64,000 nucleotides of DNA, from assembly GCA_934489735.1 (NCBI GenBank), contig CAKSSR010000004.1:1-64000 (forward strand), written 5' to 3'. Source of the DNA: an uncultured Eubacteriales bacterium (GTDB lineage Bacteria; Bacillota; Clostridia; Oscillospirales; Acutalibacteraceae). Below the pieces are notes generated by a model that was given only the letters and a program-made list of their open reading frames with translations, did not search any database and was not told where the DNA came from. The translations under genes and the position numbers were made by a program. Below are positions 22,331-30,490 of this stretch, one piece after another (position 1 is the stretch's first letter; the number at the start of each line of letters is the position of its first letter).

Positions 22331-23863
22331 TTAACCGAATAGAACAGCACGATAAGTTCCTGTTGCAAGCGTTCCAGTGCCAACAATAGTAATAGTTACA
22401 TTATAGTTGGTTTGGTCTACAGTCACGTCAGCCATAACTTGTGCGCCAGTCGTTACTTCATAAAGCTGGACAATAATAGCGTTGCTATCAATTCCATGTG
22501 TAGTCTTGGGAATGCTCCAGCTAAAAGTGCCACCGCTAGCAGTAATAGCTTCATTGGTAGCTGTATACTTATGGAAACTTTCAGGCATAGCAGACCATGT
22601 AGGAGCGCCAGAACCATTGGAAAGCAAAACTTGTCCCTGAGTCCCAGCATCAACAGGAGCATAAAAACTAGGACTAGCATTAGCAGTTCCGTTTAGAGTA
22701 ATGGCATTTTTGGTAGCACCTTCTGTAATACCGTTTAGTTTGGCTACCATCGTGCTAGTCATAGCACCGTTAGCAGTAGTAGAAGCCACGCCCATCTTAA
22801 TACCAAAAGCATCAACAGATAGACCGTTTTCAGCTACGACTTTTACAGAAATAACATTAGCTTCGCTAATATCAATCCCGTCTCCAGGTGTATACACATC
22901 TACCAAATCTTGGACGTTTAGATAAATATGGCTTTCTTTACCAGAACCAGAATCAGTATCATAAGTATTGACAACAAAGTCAATATACTTAGTGCCTTCA
23001 GCAAAACCAGAAGGGTCATCCGCAGTTGCAGTCTTAATAGAAGCAGACTTCACAAGATAGTCTTTAGGGATGTTAATAGTAGCTCCAACAGGTGTGCCAT
23101 CTTTTTGCAACTGATAAGAAGCAAGATATCCATCTGTAGCAGTCTCTAACTTTACAACGGTCAGGCTATTGACGGCACGGTCTAATTGCCCTTTAGTAGC
23201 CGCATCGCTATCATTCACGCCATCCCTAATAGACCCTAAAGTTGCTTTGCCAGATTTGGACTCAAAATTAAAGTATGGCTGCCCTTTATAGACAGTCCCG
23301 CTCATTTGAGCAAAATAACCTAGTCCATCACTGACACGGAAAGATGCACCCGCTTCACTAGCAAATACTTCTCCTTTGTATTGTGTAGAACCAGTTTCAC
23401 TGGCTTTGGTCACAGCAAACGTAGGATTAGTGGCAGAAGAACTAATGGTCAAATTACCAGTCATTGTATCTCCGGCCTTTTTGACATAAGCCTGGCCTAT
23501 ATCTCCACCGATATTAGCCAAAGCAGTATCAAGAGCGTTCAATGCCTGTTCAAGTGTCATATCAGCCTTAACAGTACCATCTGTTACAGGCTTATAACCA
23601 GTCAAAGTTAGCCCTGTAACATTGGTAGTAGTTACCTTACCAGTAGCGTCAAGACCAGTGATAACCGCACCTGTAGTAGAGCCTTGATTATAAACGACAC
23701 CGATAGGCCCCCAATCAGTACCATTATACCGATAAATGAACTTATCAGAGCTGTTATAATAAATTTGTCCCTCAACCGGGTTGCTAGGGGGGGTGGCAAG
23801 GGGCTGAATCACAGCGTTTTGAAGCTGGTTCTTGTTCAAATTTAACGATGTTAATACGTTCAT
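22331..23863 (-). CDS. Tail fibre / receptor-binding protein
   Basis: 510 residues. The N-terminus has PSNPVEGQIYYNSSDKFIYR then NGTDWGPIG, a module that is frequent in phage fibres. AGDTMTGNLTISSSATNP, then DSDAATKGQLDRAVNSL mark the shaft repeats, and VDAGTQGQVLLSNGSGAPTW is another common fibre unit. The C-terminus (about 410-510) is a compact beta domain beginning YTATNEAITASGGTFSWSIP that may bind the host. Gene order, after holin and two short baseplate-type genes, supports a distal fibre. Confidence 0.8.
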   Translation of the reverse strand: MNVLTSLNLNKNQLQNAVIQPLATPPSNPVEGQIYYNSSDKFIYRYNGTDWGPIGVVYNQGSTTGAVITGLDATGKVTTTNVTGLTLTGYKPVTDGTVKADMTLEQALNALDTALANIGGDIGQAYVKKAGDTMTGNLTISSSATNPTFAVTKASETGSTQYKGEVFASEAGASFRVSDGLGYFAQMSGTVYKGQPYFNFESKSGKATLGSIRDGVNDSDAATKGQLDRAVNSLTVVKLETATDGYLASYQLQKDGTPVGATINIPKDYLVKSASIKTATADDPSGFAEGTKYIDFVVNTYDTDSGSGKESHIYLNVQDLVDVYTPGDGIDISEANVISVKVVAENGLSVDAFGIKMGVASTTANGAMTSTMVAKLNGITEGATKNAITLNGTANASPSFYAPVDAGTQGQVLLSNGSGAPTWSAMPESFHKYTATNEAITASGGTFSWSIPKTTHGIDSNAIIVQLYEVTTGAQVMADVTVDQTNYNVTITIVGTGTLATGTYRAVLFG

Positions 23864-23877
23864 ATATTCAATTCACC

Positions 23878-24240
23878 TCAATTTAAATAAGCCTTCCCAC
23901 TGAAAGCACCAGAAAAAGTAAGCCTTACATTGTTTTCATCGATATAAGCAACATCGCCAATCACAACGCTATCAGCACTATCAACAACTGTAACACTTGG
24001 GTATTTATTTAAATCATGTTTAATTTCCCATACATCGCTTGCGATAGACTGGAAAAATAAAAAATGCTTATCCCCTTCGATTCCAAGGTCTTTGTTTGTC
24101 TTGTTACCGACTAGTGTAACGCCGTTGATAGAAGGCTTGTTATTTAACTTGTTATAGTCACTACTTACAGCATTGACTTGTCCCATTTTAGAATTAAAAG
24201 TACCGCTAGCAGGGAAAGAAACATTTGCATTAAAACTCAC
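23878..24240 (-). CDS. Small fibre-associated protein, 120 aa
   Basis: The GTG at 24240 overlaps the stop of the preceding gene. MSFNANVSFPASGTFNSKMG is followed by DYNKLNNKPSINGVTLVGNK, a linker found in many phage baseplate/fibre proteins (NKP-x-I-x-G-x-x-L-x-G-N-K). The rest, FQSIASDVWEIKHDLNKYP with SVTVVDSADSVV, is a C-terminal beta domain typical of fibre tips (W-x-I-x-H-N-L). It likely attaches to the fibre at 22331. Confidence 0.68.
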   Translation of the reverse strand: MSFNANVSFPASGTFNSKMGQVNAVSSDYNKLNNKPSINGVTLVGNKTNKDLGIEGDKHFLFFQSIASDVWEIKHDLNKYPSVTVVDSADSVVIGDVAYIDENNVRLTFSGAFSGKAYLN

Positions 24241-24584
24241 CAGCCAACACCGCCTAACAAAGTAGAACTAACAGGAACATTCATAATAATGCTTGCTGGT
24301 TTATAACCATTTTGCATTGTGGCTAAAACTTGAATATTTACTTGAGTTCCTTTAAAAGACAAAGTTTCTTCTTGGGTCAAAGAGCAAGTCAAAACGCCTT
24401 CTTTTACTTCAATATCTTGCCCTTTTTTATCAATCACAGTTGGGCCAGAAGTGAATACAATATGTGTGTTTTCAATATCTATGTTTTCAGTTTCAAGGCA
24501 AACATTAAAATTAAACGTGGGGGTAGAGCCTTTAAAAATTAGATTTAATTCTTCATTACAATTAAAATCACAGACTGTTTCCAT
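24237..24584 (-). CDS. Baseplate-type beta protein, 115 aa
   Basis: ATG behind GGAGGTGG. The protein starts METVCDFNCNEELNLIFKGS, then FNFNVCLETENIDIENTHIV, an alternating beta pattern. The middle (GVLTCSLTQEETLSFKG) resembles the N-terminal BppU-like domain that links receptor-binding proteins to the baseplate in Gram-positive phages. The match is by pattern and position only. It is translationally coupled to the next gene. Confidence 0.55.
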   Translation of the reverse strand: METVCDFNCNEELNLIFKGSTPTFNFNVCLETENIDIENTHIVFTSGPTVIDKKGQDIEVKEGVLTCSLTQEETLSFKGTQVNIQVLATMQNGYKPASIIMNVPVSSTLLGGVGW

Positions 24585-24607
24585 TATTCCACCTCCAATA
24601 AAAAAAT

Positions 24608-24631
24608 AAAGAGAGGTAAAAACCTCTCTTT
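24608..24631. terminator. Terminator after the holin gene
   Basis: AAAGAGAGGT (24608-24617) and ACCTCTCTTT (24622-24631) form a 10-pair stem with an AAAA loop. On the minus strand it is followed by ATTTTTTTATT. It sits between the holin and the second fibre cluster and would separate lysis genes from the fibre genes downstream. Confidence 0.82.
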
Positions 24632-24999
24632 TAAACGCTTAGAATATCCTTTAGCTTTTGGAAAGCATCCTTCACATACTTGCAAGTAGCAGTAACAAAT
24701 GCACCGATAATCACAATGCCATCCATCACTTGCATAGTCTCATCCGCAATATCAATGCCTACATAAGTCATGTATTCAGGCAGTACACTAACAACAATAG
24801 ACATTAAACTGATACCTAGTCCAAGCGCAACAAACTTTAGCACACTTTGACCAATCATCTTCCAGTCAAATTCATAACCTTCAATCTTGACATTCCGCCA
24901 AATCCCAAGGCAAATATTGCTTAGATAAGCCCCCAGAAAAATAGCAACACCGAAACCAACCTTTTCCAGATTAAGTAGAACAAGAGTAATGATATCCAT
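24631..24999 (-). CDS. Holin
   Basis: 122 residues with three hydrophobic segments, about 4-32 (LVLLNLEKVGFGVAIFLGAY), 50-74 (VLKFVALGLGISLMSIVVSV) and 88-108 (MDGIVIIGAFVTATCKY). A charged helix closes the protein (VKDAFQKLKDILSV). This layout and size match class I holins of Firmicute phages, and it directly follows the endolysin gene. It forms the membrane holes that release the lysin. It is followed by a terminator. Confidence 0.88.
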   Translation of the reverse strand: MDIITLVLLNLEKVGFGVAIFLGAYLSNICLGIWRNVKIEGYEFDWKMIGQSVLKFVALGLGISLMSIVVSVLPEYMTYVGIDIADETMQVMDGIVIIGAFVTATCKYVKDAFQKLKDILSV

Positions 25000-25003
25000 A
25001 CAG

Positions 25004-25909
25004 TCACCCCAATAGATTTAATTTATCTAAAATTTCTGCTAGTCTTTCTTCTGTTACAGTCTGATTAGCAGAATCAACCAAACCTAACTTCTTTGCTTTG
25101 TCAAACGATGTTTTAGTCTCATAAGGCAGTACGTTTGTACTAATATAGTTCTTCACATCAGCACGAAAGTCATCCATGGTTTTATTATGCTTGCTAAAGA
25201 AATGGCCCACATCAGCGTGATTTGATGCAATCCCAAGTTTATATCCTTCTGCGTGTGAAACTATAGTATTTTTATCTATGTTTTTAACGTACAATCGGTT
25301 TAAAACGTAAACGCAAGTAAATATAGCCTTACGATAAACATCCTCAAAATAAGCCTGATTTTCCTTTACATTATAAGACATAAAACTATCTTGCCTTTTC
25401 TGTAAAGCATGAAGCGTAGCCAAACCAACAGACCCATCTTGTTTTAAACCATTGTCTTTTTGGAAAGCAATCACAGCCGATTTACACTCAGGCCCAAAGC
25501 TACCATCAACATCAACCTTATATCCCCATGCGTTCAATTCCTTTTGCAGCATAGTCACAGCATACTTAGTATTGTTCCTACCGCCATAACTCAAAGCAAG
25601 CCAGTTTGCATCAATAAATCTTGCGTTCTCAGGCTCACAAATTTCACACCCTACATGGGTATTGTTAGCACTGCCACCGCAATGCCATGTTTTAATACCA
25701 ATAGGCATAATTTGGTAAATACCAGTATCATCAATGATGAATTCAACTTCTGCTTGGGCAGAATTTTTATTCCATCTATTGATTAAATCTTTAGCTTTTA
25801 CTCCGGGTGCGCCCGTGCTATGTTGCATATAAGCATTTTTATTCCGCTTCGTTTGGGTCTTATATCTTGGATTATTTGTCATCAAAGATTGCGTAATAGT
25901 GTATTCCAT
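25004..25909 (-). CDS. Endolysin: amidase_2 with a PG-binding domain inserted inside
   Basis: 301 residues. The N-terminal part has amidase_2 features: YMQHSTGAPG (first zinc His, H30), TWHCGGSANNTHVGCEICEP near 74-93. Before the second zinc-site part comes a peptidoglycan-binding domain (about 117-172: AVTMLQKELNAWGYKVDVDG, SFGPECKSAVIAFQ). Then the amidase resumes with TIVSHAEGYKLGIASNHADV and GHFF near 215-238. The insertion within the catalytic domain is unusual. A short tail (about 265-300) may bind the wall. It cleaves the muramoyl-alanine bond and is paired with the holin. Confidence 0.9.
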   Translation of the reverse strand: MEYTITQSLMTNNPRYKTQTKRNKNAYMQHSTGAPGVKAKDLINRWNKNSAQAEVEFIIDDTGIYQIMPIGIKTWHCGGSANNTHVGCEICEPENARFIDANWLALSYGGRNNTKYAVTMLQKELNAWGYKVDVDGSFGPECKSAVIAFQKDNGLKQDGSVGLATLHALQKRQDSFMSYNVKENQAYFEDVYRKAIFTCVYVLNRLYVKNIDKNTIVSHAEGYKLGIASNHADVGHFFSKHNKTMDDFRADVKNYISTNVLPYETKTSFDKAKKLGLVDSANQTVTEERLAEILDKLNLLG

Positions 25910-25927
25910 ACAATCTCCTCATAAATA

Positions 25928-25947
25928 AAGAGGGCCGAAGCCCTCTT
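25928..25947 (-). terminator. Terminator upstream of the endolysin gene
   Basis: AAGAGGGC and GCCCTCTT form 8 pairs around a stable tetraloop (TTCG on the minus strand), followed by TATTTATG. It overlaps the stop codon of the 61-aa gene at 25946, so part of the transcripts from the promoter at 26189 would end before the endolysin. Confidence 0.75.
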
Positions 25948-26131
25948 AGTTTTCATCTTCTTTTCTTTTTCTATTCAGCAAACGCTTGGCATAATTTTCA
26001 ATCTCCCCCGCATGATGTACCATAAACTCCAAGCCCGAAGCACTAAGTTCATCAACCTTAACAAAGCGTTGCAAACAATCCAAGTGTTGCTGAATCATCC
26101 CAACAATCATTTCATTGCTCATCTCATCCAT
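25946..26131 (-). CDS. Small helical protein, 61 aa
   Basis: ATG behind AAAGGAGG, directly under its own promoter and ended by a terminator, so it forms a one-gene unit. The protein MDEMSNEMIVGMIQQHLDCL is almost entirely helical with a basic end (AKRLLNRKRKEDEN). I recognise no family. Having its own promoter just before the lysis genes suggests early expression or a regulatory or immunity role, but this is only an inference from position. Confidence 0.65.
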   Translation of the reverse strand: MDEMSNEMIVGMIQQHLDCLQRFVKVDELSASGLEFMVHHAGEIENYAKRLLNRKRKEDEN

Positions 26132-26160
26132 AATCTAGCCTCCTTTAATTGGTGGTTTGA

Positions 26161-26189
26161 TTATAGCATAAGTTAGTTTAATTGTCAAG
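26161..26189 (-). promoter_or_regulatory. Consensus sigma-A promoter in front of the 61-aa gene
   Basis: On the minus strand TTGACA (26189-26184), a 17-base spacer ending in TGC, and TATAAT (26166-26161), a perfect match to the consensus plus extended -10. Unlike the left-arm promoters, its spacer is not complementary to its leader. It lies in the last codons and spacer after the 78-aa gene. Confidence 0.92.
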
Positions 26190-26421
26190 CATTTTTATCT
26201 TCTTCAATACAAACCTTTACAGCTTCTTCAAACTCATCATAGCCCTTGGCAAAAGCCTTAACAAGGTCGTTATAATGCTTGCCGATAAACTCGCGAATTT
26301 CCTTTTCGTTCTGAATGGTCATATGAGTCAAGTCTTTGTAATAAGCCAGCCCCACAAACAAATCAGACAGATTATTAGTCTTAGTAGTCTTAAAAATTTC
26401 GTATAGAATCTTAGCGTCCAT
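26185..26421 (-). CDS. Small hypothetical protein, 78 aa
   Basis: The start is the ATG at 26421 behind AAAGGAG, which lies in the end of the previous gene; an earlier start would overlap it fully. MDAKILYEIFKTTKTNNLSD is followed by two helices (MTIQNEKEIREFIGKHYNDL, then VKAFAKGYDEFEEAVKVCIE). The family is not recognised. It is the last gene of the tail operon proper. Confidence 0.6.
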   Translation of the reverse strand: MDAKILYEIFKTTKTNNLSDLFVGLAYYKDLTHMTIQNEKEIREFIGKHYNDLVKAFAKGYDEFEEAVKVCIEEDKNA

Positions 26422-26425
26422 AATA

Positions 26426-26575
26426 TTACTCCTTTGCCTTATATTCATCAGGCACAAAATCTTCTAGTCCCTGGTCAATAAGAATCTTAGCAACATCAGC
26501 CTTCAAAGATTCAGGCACATCCTTAAATTCAGTTTTACCTAGTACAACTCTTTGTGCAAAAAATTCAGCCATCAT
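26426..26575 (-). CDS. CD1375-family small tail-region protein, 49 aa
   Basis: ATG 26575 follows AAGGAGAAAATATT. MMAEFFAQRVVLGKTEFKDV then PESLKADVAKILIDQGLEDF match the short CD1375/XkdX-associated pattern (A-x-R-V-x2-G-x2-T-x3-V-P-x3-K-x2-V-x2-I-L) seen at the end of tail operons in clostridial phages. Function is unknown in the family. Its tight spacing to the genes on both sides supports a real gene. Confidence 0.75.
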   Translation of the reverse strand: MMAEFFAQRVVLGKTEFKDVPESLKADVAKILIDQGLEDFVPDEYKAKE

Positions 26576-26587
26576 AATATTTTCTCC

Positions 26588-26929
26588 TTAATATACTTTA
26601 CTTGCCATTTCAGCAATACAATCTTCGATAAAATCCGAACGTTCAGACATTGCTTTAACTTGAGCTTTTAGAAGAGTGTTTTCTTTCTGAAGGTTGGGAA
26701 TGGTAGTATCTTGAGGAATTTTGGGCGTTTCAGGTAATTCGCCCGGAATCCATTCTGTAACAGTCATCATCCCGGTTTCTTTATCTTCTTCAGCAATCAC
26801 TTCACCAAAAGGAAAATTGGGTAGCTCCATGTCATCTGGAATTAAAGCCCAACCTTCAAACAGTTCTCCAGAGTATGTTTGATTCCAGTGAGAACCATTG
26901 GGGCGCTTTTTAATTTCTAATATTTGCAT
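26588..26929 (-). CDS. Tail-region protein with C-terminal coiled coil, 113 aa
   Basis: ATG behind AAGGAG. The first 70 residues (GSHWNQTYSGELFEGWALIP, then FGEVIAEEDKETGMMTVTEW) resemble short proteins next to fibres in Firmicute prophages. The rest (LQKENTLLKAQVKAMSERSD) is a coiled coil. It precedes the CD1375-like gene as in many clostridial prophages, where such pairs close the tail operon. Function unknown. Confidence 0.65.
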   Translation of the reverse strand: MQILEIKKRPNGSHWNQTYSGELFEGWALIPDDMELPNFPFGEVIAEEDKETGMMTVTEWIPGELPETPKIPQDTTIPNLQKENTLLKAQVKAMSERSDFIEDCIAEMASKVY

Positions 26930-26943
26930 TTTCTACTCCTTGT

Positions 26944-27501
26944 TTAACCCAACGCTAAGAAATTATATGTAGTTCCACTAGCATTAGAACTTGTAACCAA
27001 AAATTTACTCGTTTCCCCTACATAAAAAACTTTAAAACCTTCTGGTACAATTTCTACTACTTTGGAACCAACTGCAACACTGCTTGGTTGATTGCGCCAT
27101 GTGTCAGCAGTGGAACCATAGACTGCTAAACCTCCGTATGTATAAGTTAACTCCCTGCCCGAACCTTCAGGAATCCAAGTCCCCATATTACCTTTTTGAA
27201 GTGCCACATATACCGCTTTAGGGGTAAAAGACAAAGTTATTTTCATTTCTTGTTCGCCGTTTCCAGTGTAATGTCCTGCTGTTAAACGATAATAATTATA
27301 AATATTGCTAGTAGTGATAGCCGTACTAGCATCCTGCTTCTGATTTATCTGCTCCTGCAAATTCGACTGAACCGTAGTAATCCTATTATTCACAGTAGCA
27401 ATCTGGTTATCCGCGCCAATCACCTGTTGCCAATATGTTTTAGGATATAAAGGCTGATAAACCCCATTCACCTTTTCTTGCATGGTAAATAATTTACCCA
27501 A
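26944..27501 (-). CDS. Tail fibre / baseplate tip protein, 185 aa
   Basis: A TTG at 27501 follows GAGGTGA. The N-terminal region is a short coiled coil (TVNNRITTVQSNLQEQINQK). The C-terminal 100 residues (YTGNGEQEMKITLSFTPKAV, then GLAVYGSTADTW and VVEIVPEGFKVF) form a beta knob of the type found at phage fibre tips. It may bind the host surface. The receptor is unknown. Confidence 0.65.
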   Translation of the reverse strand: MGKLFTMQEKVNGVYQPLYPKTYWQQVIGADNQIATVNNRITTVQSNLQEQINQKQDASTAITTSNIYNYYRLTAGHYTGNGEQEMKITLSFTPKAVYVALQKGNMGTWIPEGSGRELTYTYGGLAVYGSTADTWRNQPSSVAVGSKVVEIVPEGFKVFYVGETSKFLVTSSNASGTTYNFLALG

Positions 27502-27511
27502 TTATTTCACC

Positions 27512-27793
27512 TCATATCGCACCTGTTACTTGAAACCAAATCTCGCCATCATTTTGCGTAGGTTGGCTTTCTTGAACAGGAATATTATCTTGTTTAAATG
27601 TATCGTCTTTTGTGTTTTGAATCTGAACCAAATAATCAGTCAAATCATTAAGCAATTTTGCAGTTAAGCCTTTTTTAGCTAATTGCTCATCTGTCAACAT
27701 ACCAAGCGTATTGGTAAAATCGTCATTCTTCCAATTCTGTTGATATTGCCCCCATTTAGTCTTATTGTCTATTTGAATGTCTGAAAATCTCAT
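27512..27793 (-). CDS. Tail-region protein sharing the DG-x-WFQVTG end, 93 aa
   Basis: Its ATG overlaps the stop of the gene upstream. MRFSDIQIDNKTKWGQYQQN is followed by a helix (TDEQLAKKGLTAKLLNDLTD). The last 18 residues, SQPTQNDGEIWFQVTG plus AI, closely match those of its neighbour (TQPTNQQDGDFWFQVTG). The two genes appear related by duplication of this end. It probably forms part of the baseplate-fibre link. Confidence 0.65.
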   Translation of the reverse strand: MRFSDIQIDNKTKWGQYQQNWKNDDFTNTLGMLTDEQLAKKGLTAKLLNDLTDYLVQIQNTKDDTFKQDNIPVQESQPTQNDGEIWFQVTGAI

Positions 27794-28113
27794 TATACTT
27801 CACCCGTGACCTGAAACCAAAAGTCGCCATCTTGTTGATTAGTGGGCTGAGTTGTAGATACGATATAACCAGGCGAATATCTGTTGTTAAAATATTCCTG
27901 CACGGCTATAATAGTATCGTTGATTGTATTCAGATAATCGGCTGTGATAATCTTGCTTTGATTGTTTGGGATTTGTTGAAGAATATTTTGTGCCAAAGCA
28001 AGATTGCCTTCCATCATTGCGTCTTGATATTGCTTGATTAAGGCTCCATCCGAAGCTGTGATTTCAATCATGTTTGGAAAAATTTGTATACTATTTGGGT
28101 ATGAGGTTGCCAC
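27793..28113 (-). CDS. Tail-region protein, 106 aa
   Basis: GTG start behind GGAGTGA. MATSYPNSIQIFPNMIEITA is a beta start, then a long helix (ALIKQYQDAMMEGNLALAQN) as in baseplate linker proteins, then QPTNQQDGDFWFQVTGEV. The W-F-Q/V-T motif is common at the end of short baseplate proteins that hold fibres. It directly follows the hub gene at 28126. Confidence 0.65.
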   Translation of the reverse strand: MATSYPNSIQIFPNMIEITASDGALIKQYQDAMMEGNLALAQNILQQIPNNQSKIITADYLNTINDTIIAVQEYFNNRYSPGYIVSTTQPTNQQDGDFWFQVTGEV

Positions 28114-28125
28114 GCTATCACTCCT

Positions 28126-29577
28126 TTACAAAATAGGATAATAAGGATAAAATGTAATCATTGTAATGCTCATTGTTGAGCTTACACTACCATAATCAAC
28201 AGAAAATGATTTTATGATATATCTGTTTGTTAAATCACCTTGCTTTGGTGCATGGGATACTACAATGTTTACATCTATCCATGGGATAGGAACAACGTTC
28301 AATGTAATATTATCGTTTAATCTACATTTCCAATATCCTTCAAGTTCGGCTCTTTGTTGGGCTAAAGTATCGGATGTGATGTTTTCATATTCTCCACCAC
28401 ATAGAACTTCACGAATAATGCCTACAGAGCCGTTTACATAAAATGGGCTTTCAGGATTTGTGTCTGACCAGATTGCTTTTGCTTGAAGGCCACCTAGGAA
28501 TTCAACATTTATTGTGCCCAATGCGTTGCTACCTTTAGAGGGGACTTTCTGTATAACCATATATTGGCCTTTGGTAGAAAAAGTTCCTCTCATCGGCGGC
28601 GTTATTCCAATGGCCGTACCATTTATAGTAAATCTTAAAAAAGCGTTCGCCATGTCACCATATGTGTTGGTAAAACCAAACAAGGTATAATCAGAATTTT
28701 GGTATCCAGGTAAATTCAACGTTACATTATAAACATTCGGCCCTAACGTAATAGTAGGACTAGCGTCATAATATTGCACTTCATGCGTCCGGCCATAAAC
28801 TTCAATGTAATTCTTTACTGTAGTAAAATCCGTACTAACCGTTTCACCAGTAACAACACTATTCCAAATATCATCTGTAATCAATACAGGTTCATCTTCA
28901 CCACTTGGGATTGGTTCATAATGAAAAACACCATCCACATCAAAATACATTTGATACTTGGGCATGATGTCTCTTAGCTTAGATAGGATATCAAACACAT
29001 AACCGCCTTGGTCAATTTGAATATCATAAGGAACAGGCTGGATAGCCTTATCAACTTTACATTCTTCTACAATGTATTTGGTAAATCCGCCTAAAGCAAG
29101 CGTTGCAATAATCGCTTGACGCACATTTTCGCCTTGCTTAATCACAGTAGGTATTCCTGGTAATTGGCCGTTTCTAGCTCCTGTTAGCTTAGACATCAAA
29201 TCAAGCCCTGCAAAAGATAACGTATGCGTAGTTGCATTGTATTCATAGCTAGGCGCGTCAATTAGATAAATCCCTTGATTATACCATTGAATCTCTTGAG
29301 TGTAGATGTTTTTAAGGCCAATGTAGAGTTGGATATAACGGTCTAGAAAAATTCTGTTTGCTGCCCCAACTTCATATCCACTATCCGTCACAATAAAACT
29401 CACATTACAACTTCGCCTTAAATCACTATCTGCATCACACCGAACACTACACGATAGCATATTGCCACTTAATTCATCAACAACATTATAATTAAAATCA
29501 AGTAGGTTTAATTTGATATATCGTTCTGTATTTTTTTGCTTAATGATGTTATAATCGTTTTGTGTAATATTTAACAT
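28126..29577 (-). CDS. Baseplate hub / tail-tip protein (DUF5048-like)
   Basis: 483 residues. QKNTERYIKLNLLDFNYNVV and the following LSGNMLSCSVRCDADSDLRR and CNVSFIV resemble the DUF5048 tail protein family of clostridial siphophages. Further on, WYNQGIYLIDAPSYEYNATT and SFAGLDLMSKLTG are characteristic of hub proteins related to gp27/Tal N-terminal domains. The C-terminus has WKCRLNDNITLNVVPIPWID. It likely closes the tail tube and connects the fibres. Confidence 0.75.
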   Translation of the reverse strand: MLNITQNDYNIIKQKNTERYIKLNLLDFNYNVVDELSGNMLSCSVRCDADSDLRRSCNVSFIVTDSGYEVGAANRIFLDRYIQLYIGLKNIYTQEIQWYNQGIYLIDAPSYEYNATTHTLSFAGLDLMSKLTGARNGQLPGIPTVIKQGENVRQAIIATLALGGFTKYIVEECKVDKAIQPVPYDIQIDQGGYVFDILSKLRDIMPKYQMYFDVDGVFHYEPIPSGEDEPVLITDDIWNSVVTGETVSTDFTTVKNYIEVYGRTHEVQYYDASPTITLGPNVYNVTLNLPGYQNSDYTLFGFTNTYGDMANAFLRFTINGTAIGITPPMRGTFSTKGQYMVIQKVPSKGSNALGTINVEFLGGLQAKAIWSDTNPESPFYVNGSVGIIREVLCGGEYENITSDTLAQQRAELEGYWKCRLNDNITLNVVPIPWIDVNIVVSHAPKQGDLTNRYIIKSFSVDYGSVSSTMSITMITFYPYYPIL

Positions 29578-29581
29578 AGCA

Positions 29582-30490
29582 TCACCGTCTTGTGGGGATT
29601 AAGCCGTTTTCAAACAAATCATCCTTATCATTAACATCCCCAACTTCTGTCCATTCAGCACTGATTTTAACCATGCCTTGCCCAAAGCTGTTATCATAAG
29701 AAAGATTGGGATTGCCTGTAAAATAAGCAAGCCAACTATTGCCATTCATATCTTTGATGATTTTGGGCTTTTTATTGGTCAAGAAATCAAGCACAACTTT
29801 CTTTTCTTTCGTGATACCGATTCTATCAACCTTGTGCGTCTTTTCAAAAGACTCAGGTAACACCCATCCACCAATAGAGCCTGTTTGATATCGCATGATA
29901 CTATTGCTTACAACAACAGGATACTTTCGGCCATAAGGCTGAAAAACACCAATTTGCTGATTTGCTGTATTGTTATTGTATTCTACACCAGCTCTTAGCT
30001 TAATAATAGTGTCAATATCACCAATGAATACGCCTTCAAACTTTGACATGATAGATTCAATAATGTAACTACCTTCGGTATCTTGCGTAACAGGCACAAA
30101 AGCATATTCATATTCTGTATCATACGCAGCCAAATTATCAGTGATAATAAAGCTCAAATCTTCAACTTTACTAACTGGCAACTCACGAATTGTAATCCAA
30201 TCAAATGTGCCTTTGATTCTACGTTTAACACGAACAGACGTTACATCATGGGCGACTTGCTCTACATTACCAGCAGAAGCATTGCCATTAAATTTAGCAT
30301 CTATAATTGTATCAACGTCCCATGCTGTAGGGATGATTGAATTGTAATCAAAAGCAACATTATGTGTTACGTTAAAATGGTCAAAAATGCCACCTTGCAA
30401 CTTTGTGTTTGTTAAATTTTTAATAGTTGTAGGCGAGGGGTCGAGGGCGTTCCCATCGCTACAAAAATTATATCCAATAAAACCTATCAC
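29582..30490 (-). CDS. Distal tail / baseplate protein
   Basis: 302 residues from a GTG that overlaps the TGA of the preceding gene. The middle carries a fibronectin-like part (DVTSVRVKRRIKGTFDWITI then RELPV and AAYDTEYEYAFVPVT). The C-terminal half (KYPVVVSNSIMRYQTGSIGG and KKVVLDFLTNKKPKIIKDMN) follows the pattern of siphophage distal tail proteins that ring the tail tube. Position next to the hub gene supports this. Confidence 0.65.
   Translation of the reverse strand: MIGFIGYNFCSDGNALDPSPTTIKNLTNTKLQGGIFDHFNVTHNVAFDYNSIIPTAWDVDTIIDAKFNGNASAGNVEQVAHDVTSVRVKRRIKGTFDWITIRELPVSKVEDLSFIITDNLAAYDTEYEYAFVPVTQDTEGSYIIESIMSKFEGVFIGDIDTIIKLRAGVEYNNNTANQQIGVFQPYGRKYPVVVSNSIMRYQTGSIGGWVLPESFEKTHKVDRIGITKEKKVVLDFLTNKKPKIIKDMNGNSWLAYFTGNPNLSYDNSFGQGMVKISAEWTEVGDVNDKDDLFENGLIPTRR

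Noticed and set aside
26161..26189. Spacer-to-RBS stem at the right-arm consensus promoter
   Set aside because: The spacer contains no match to the AAAGGAGG region; only short AATT self-complementarity exists.
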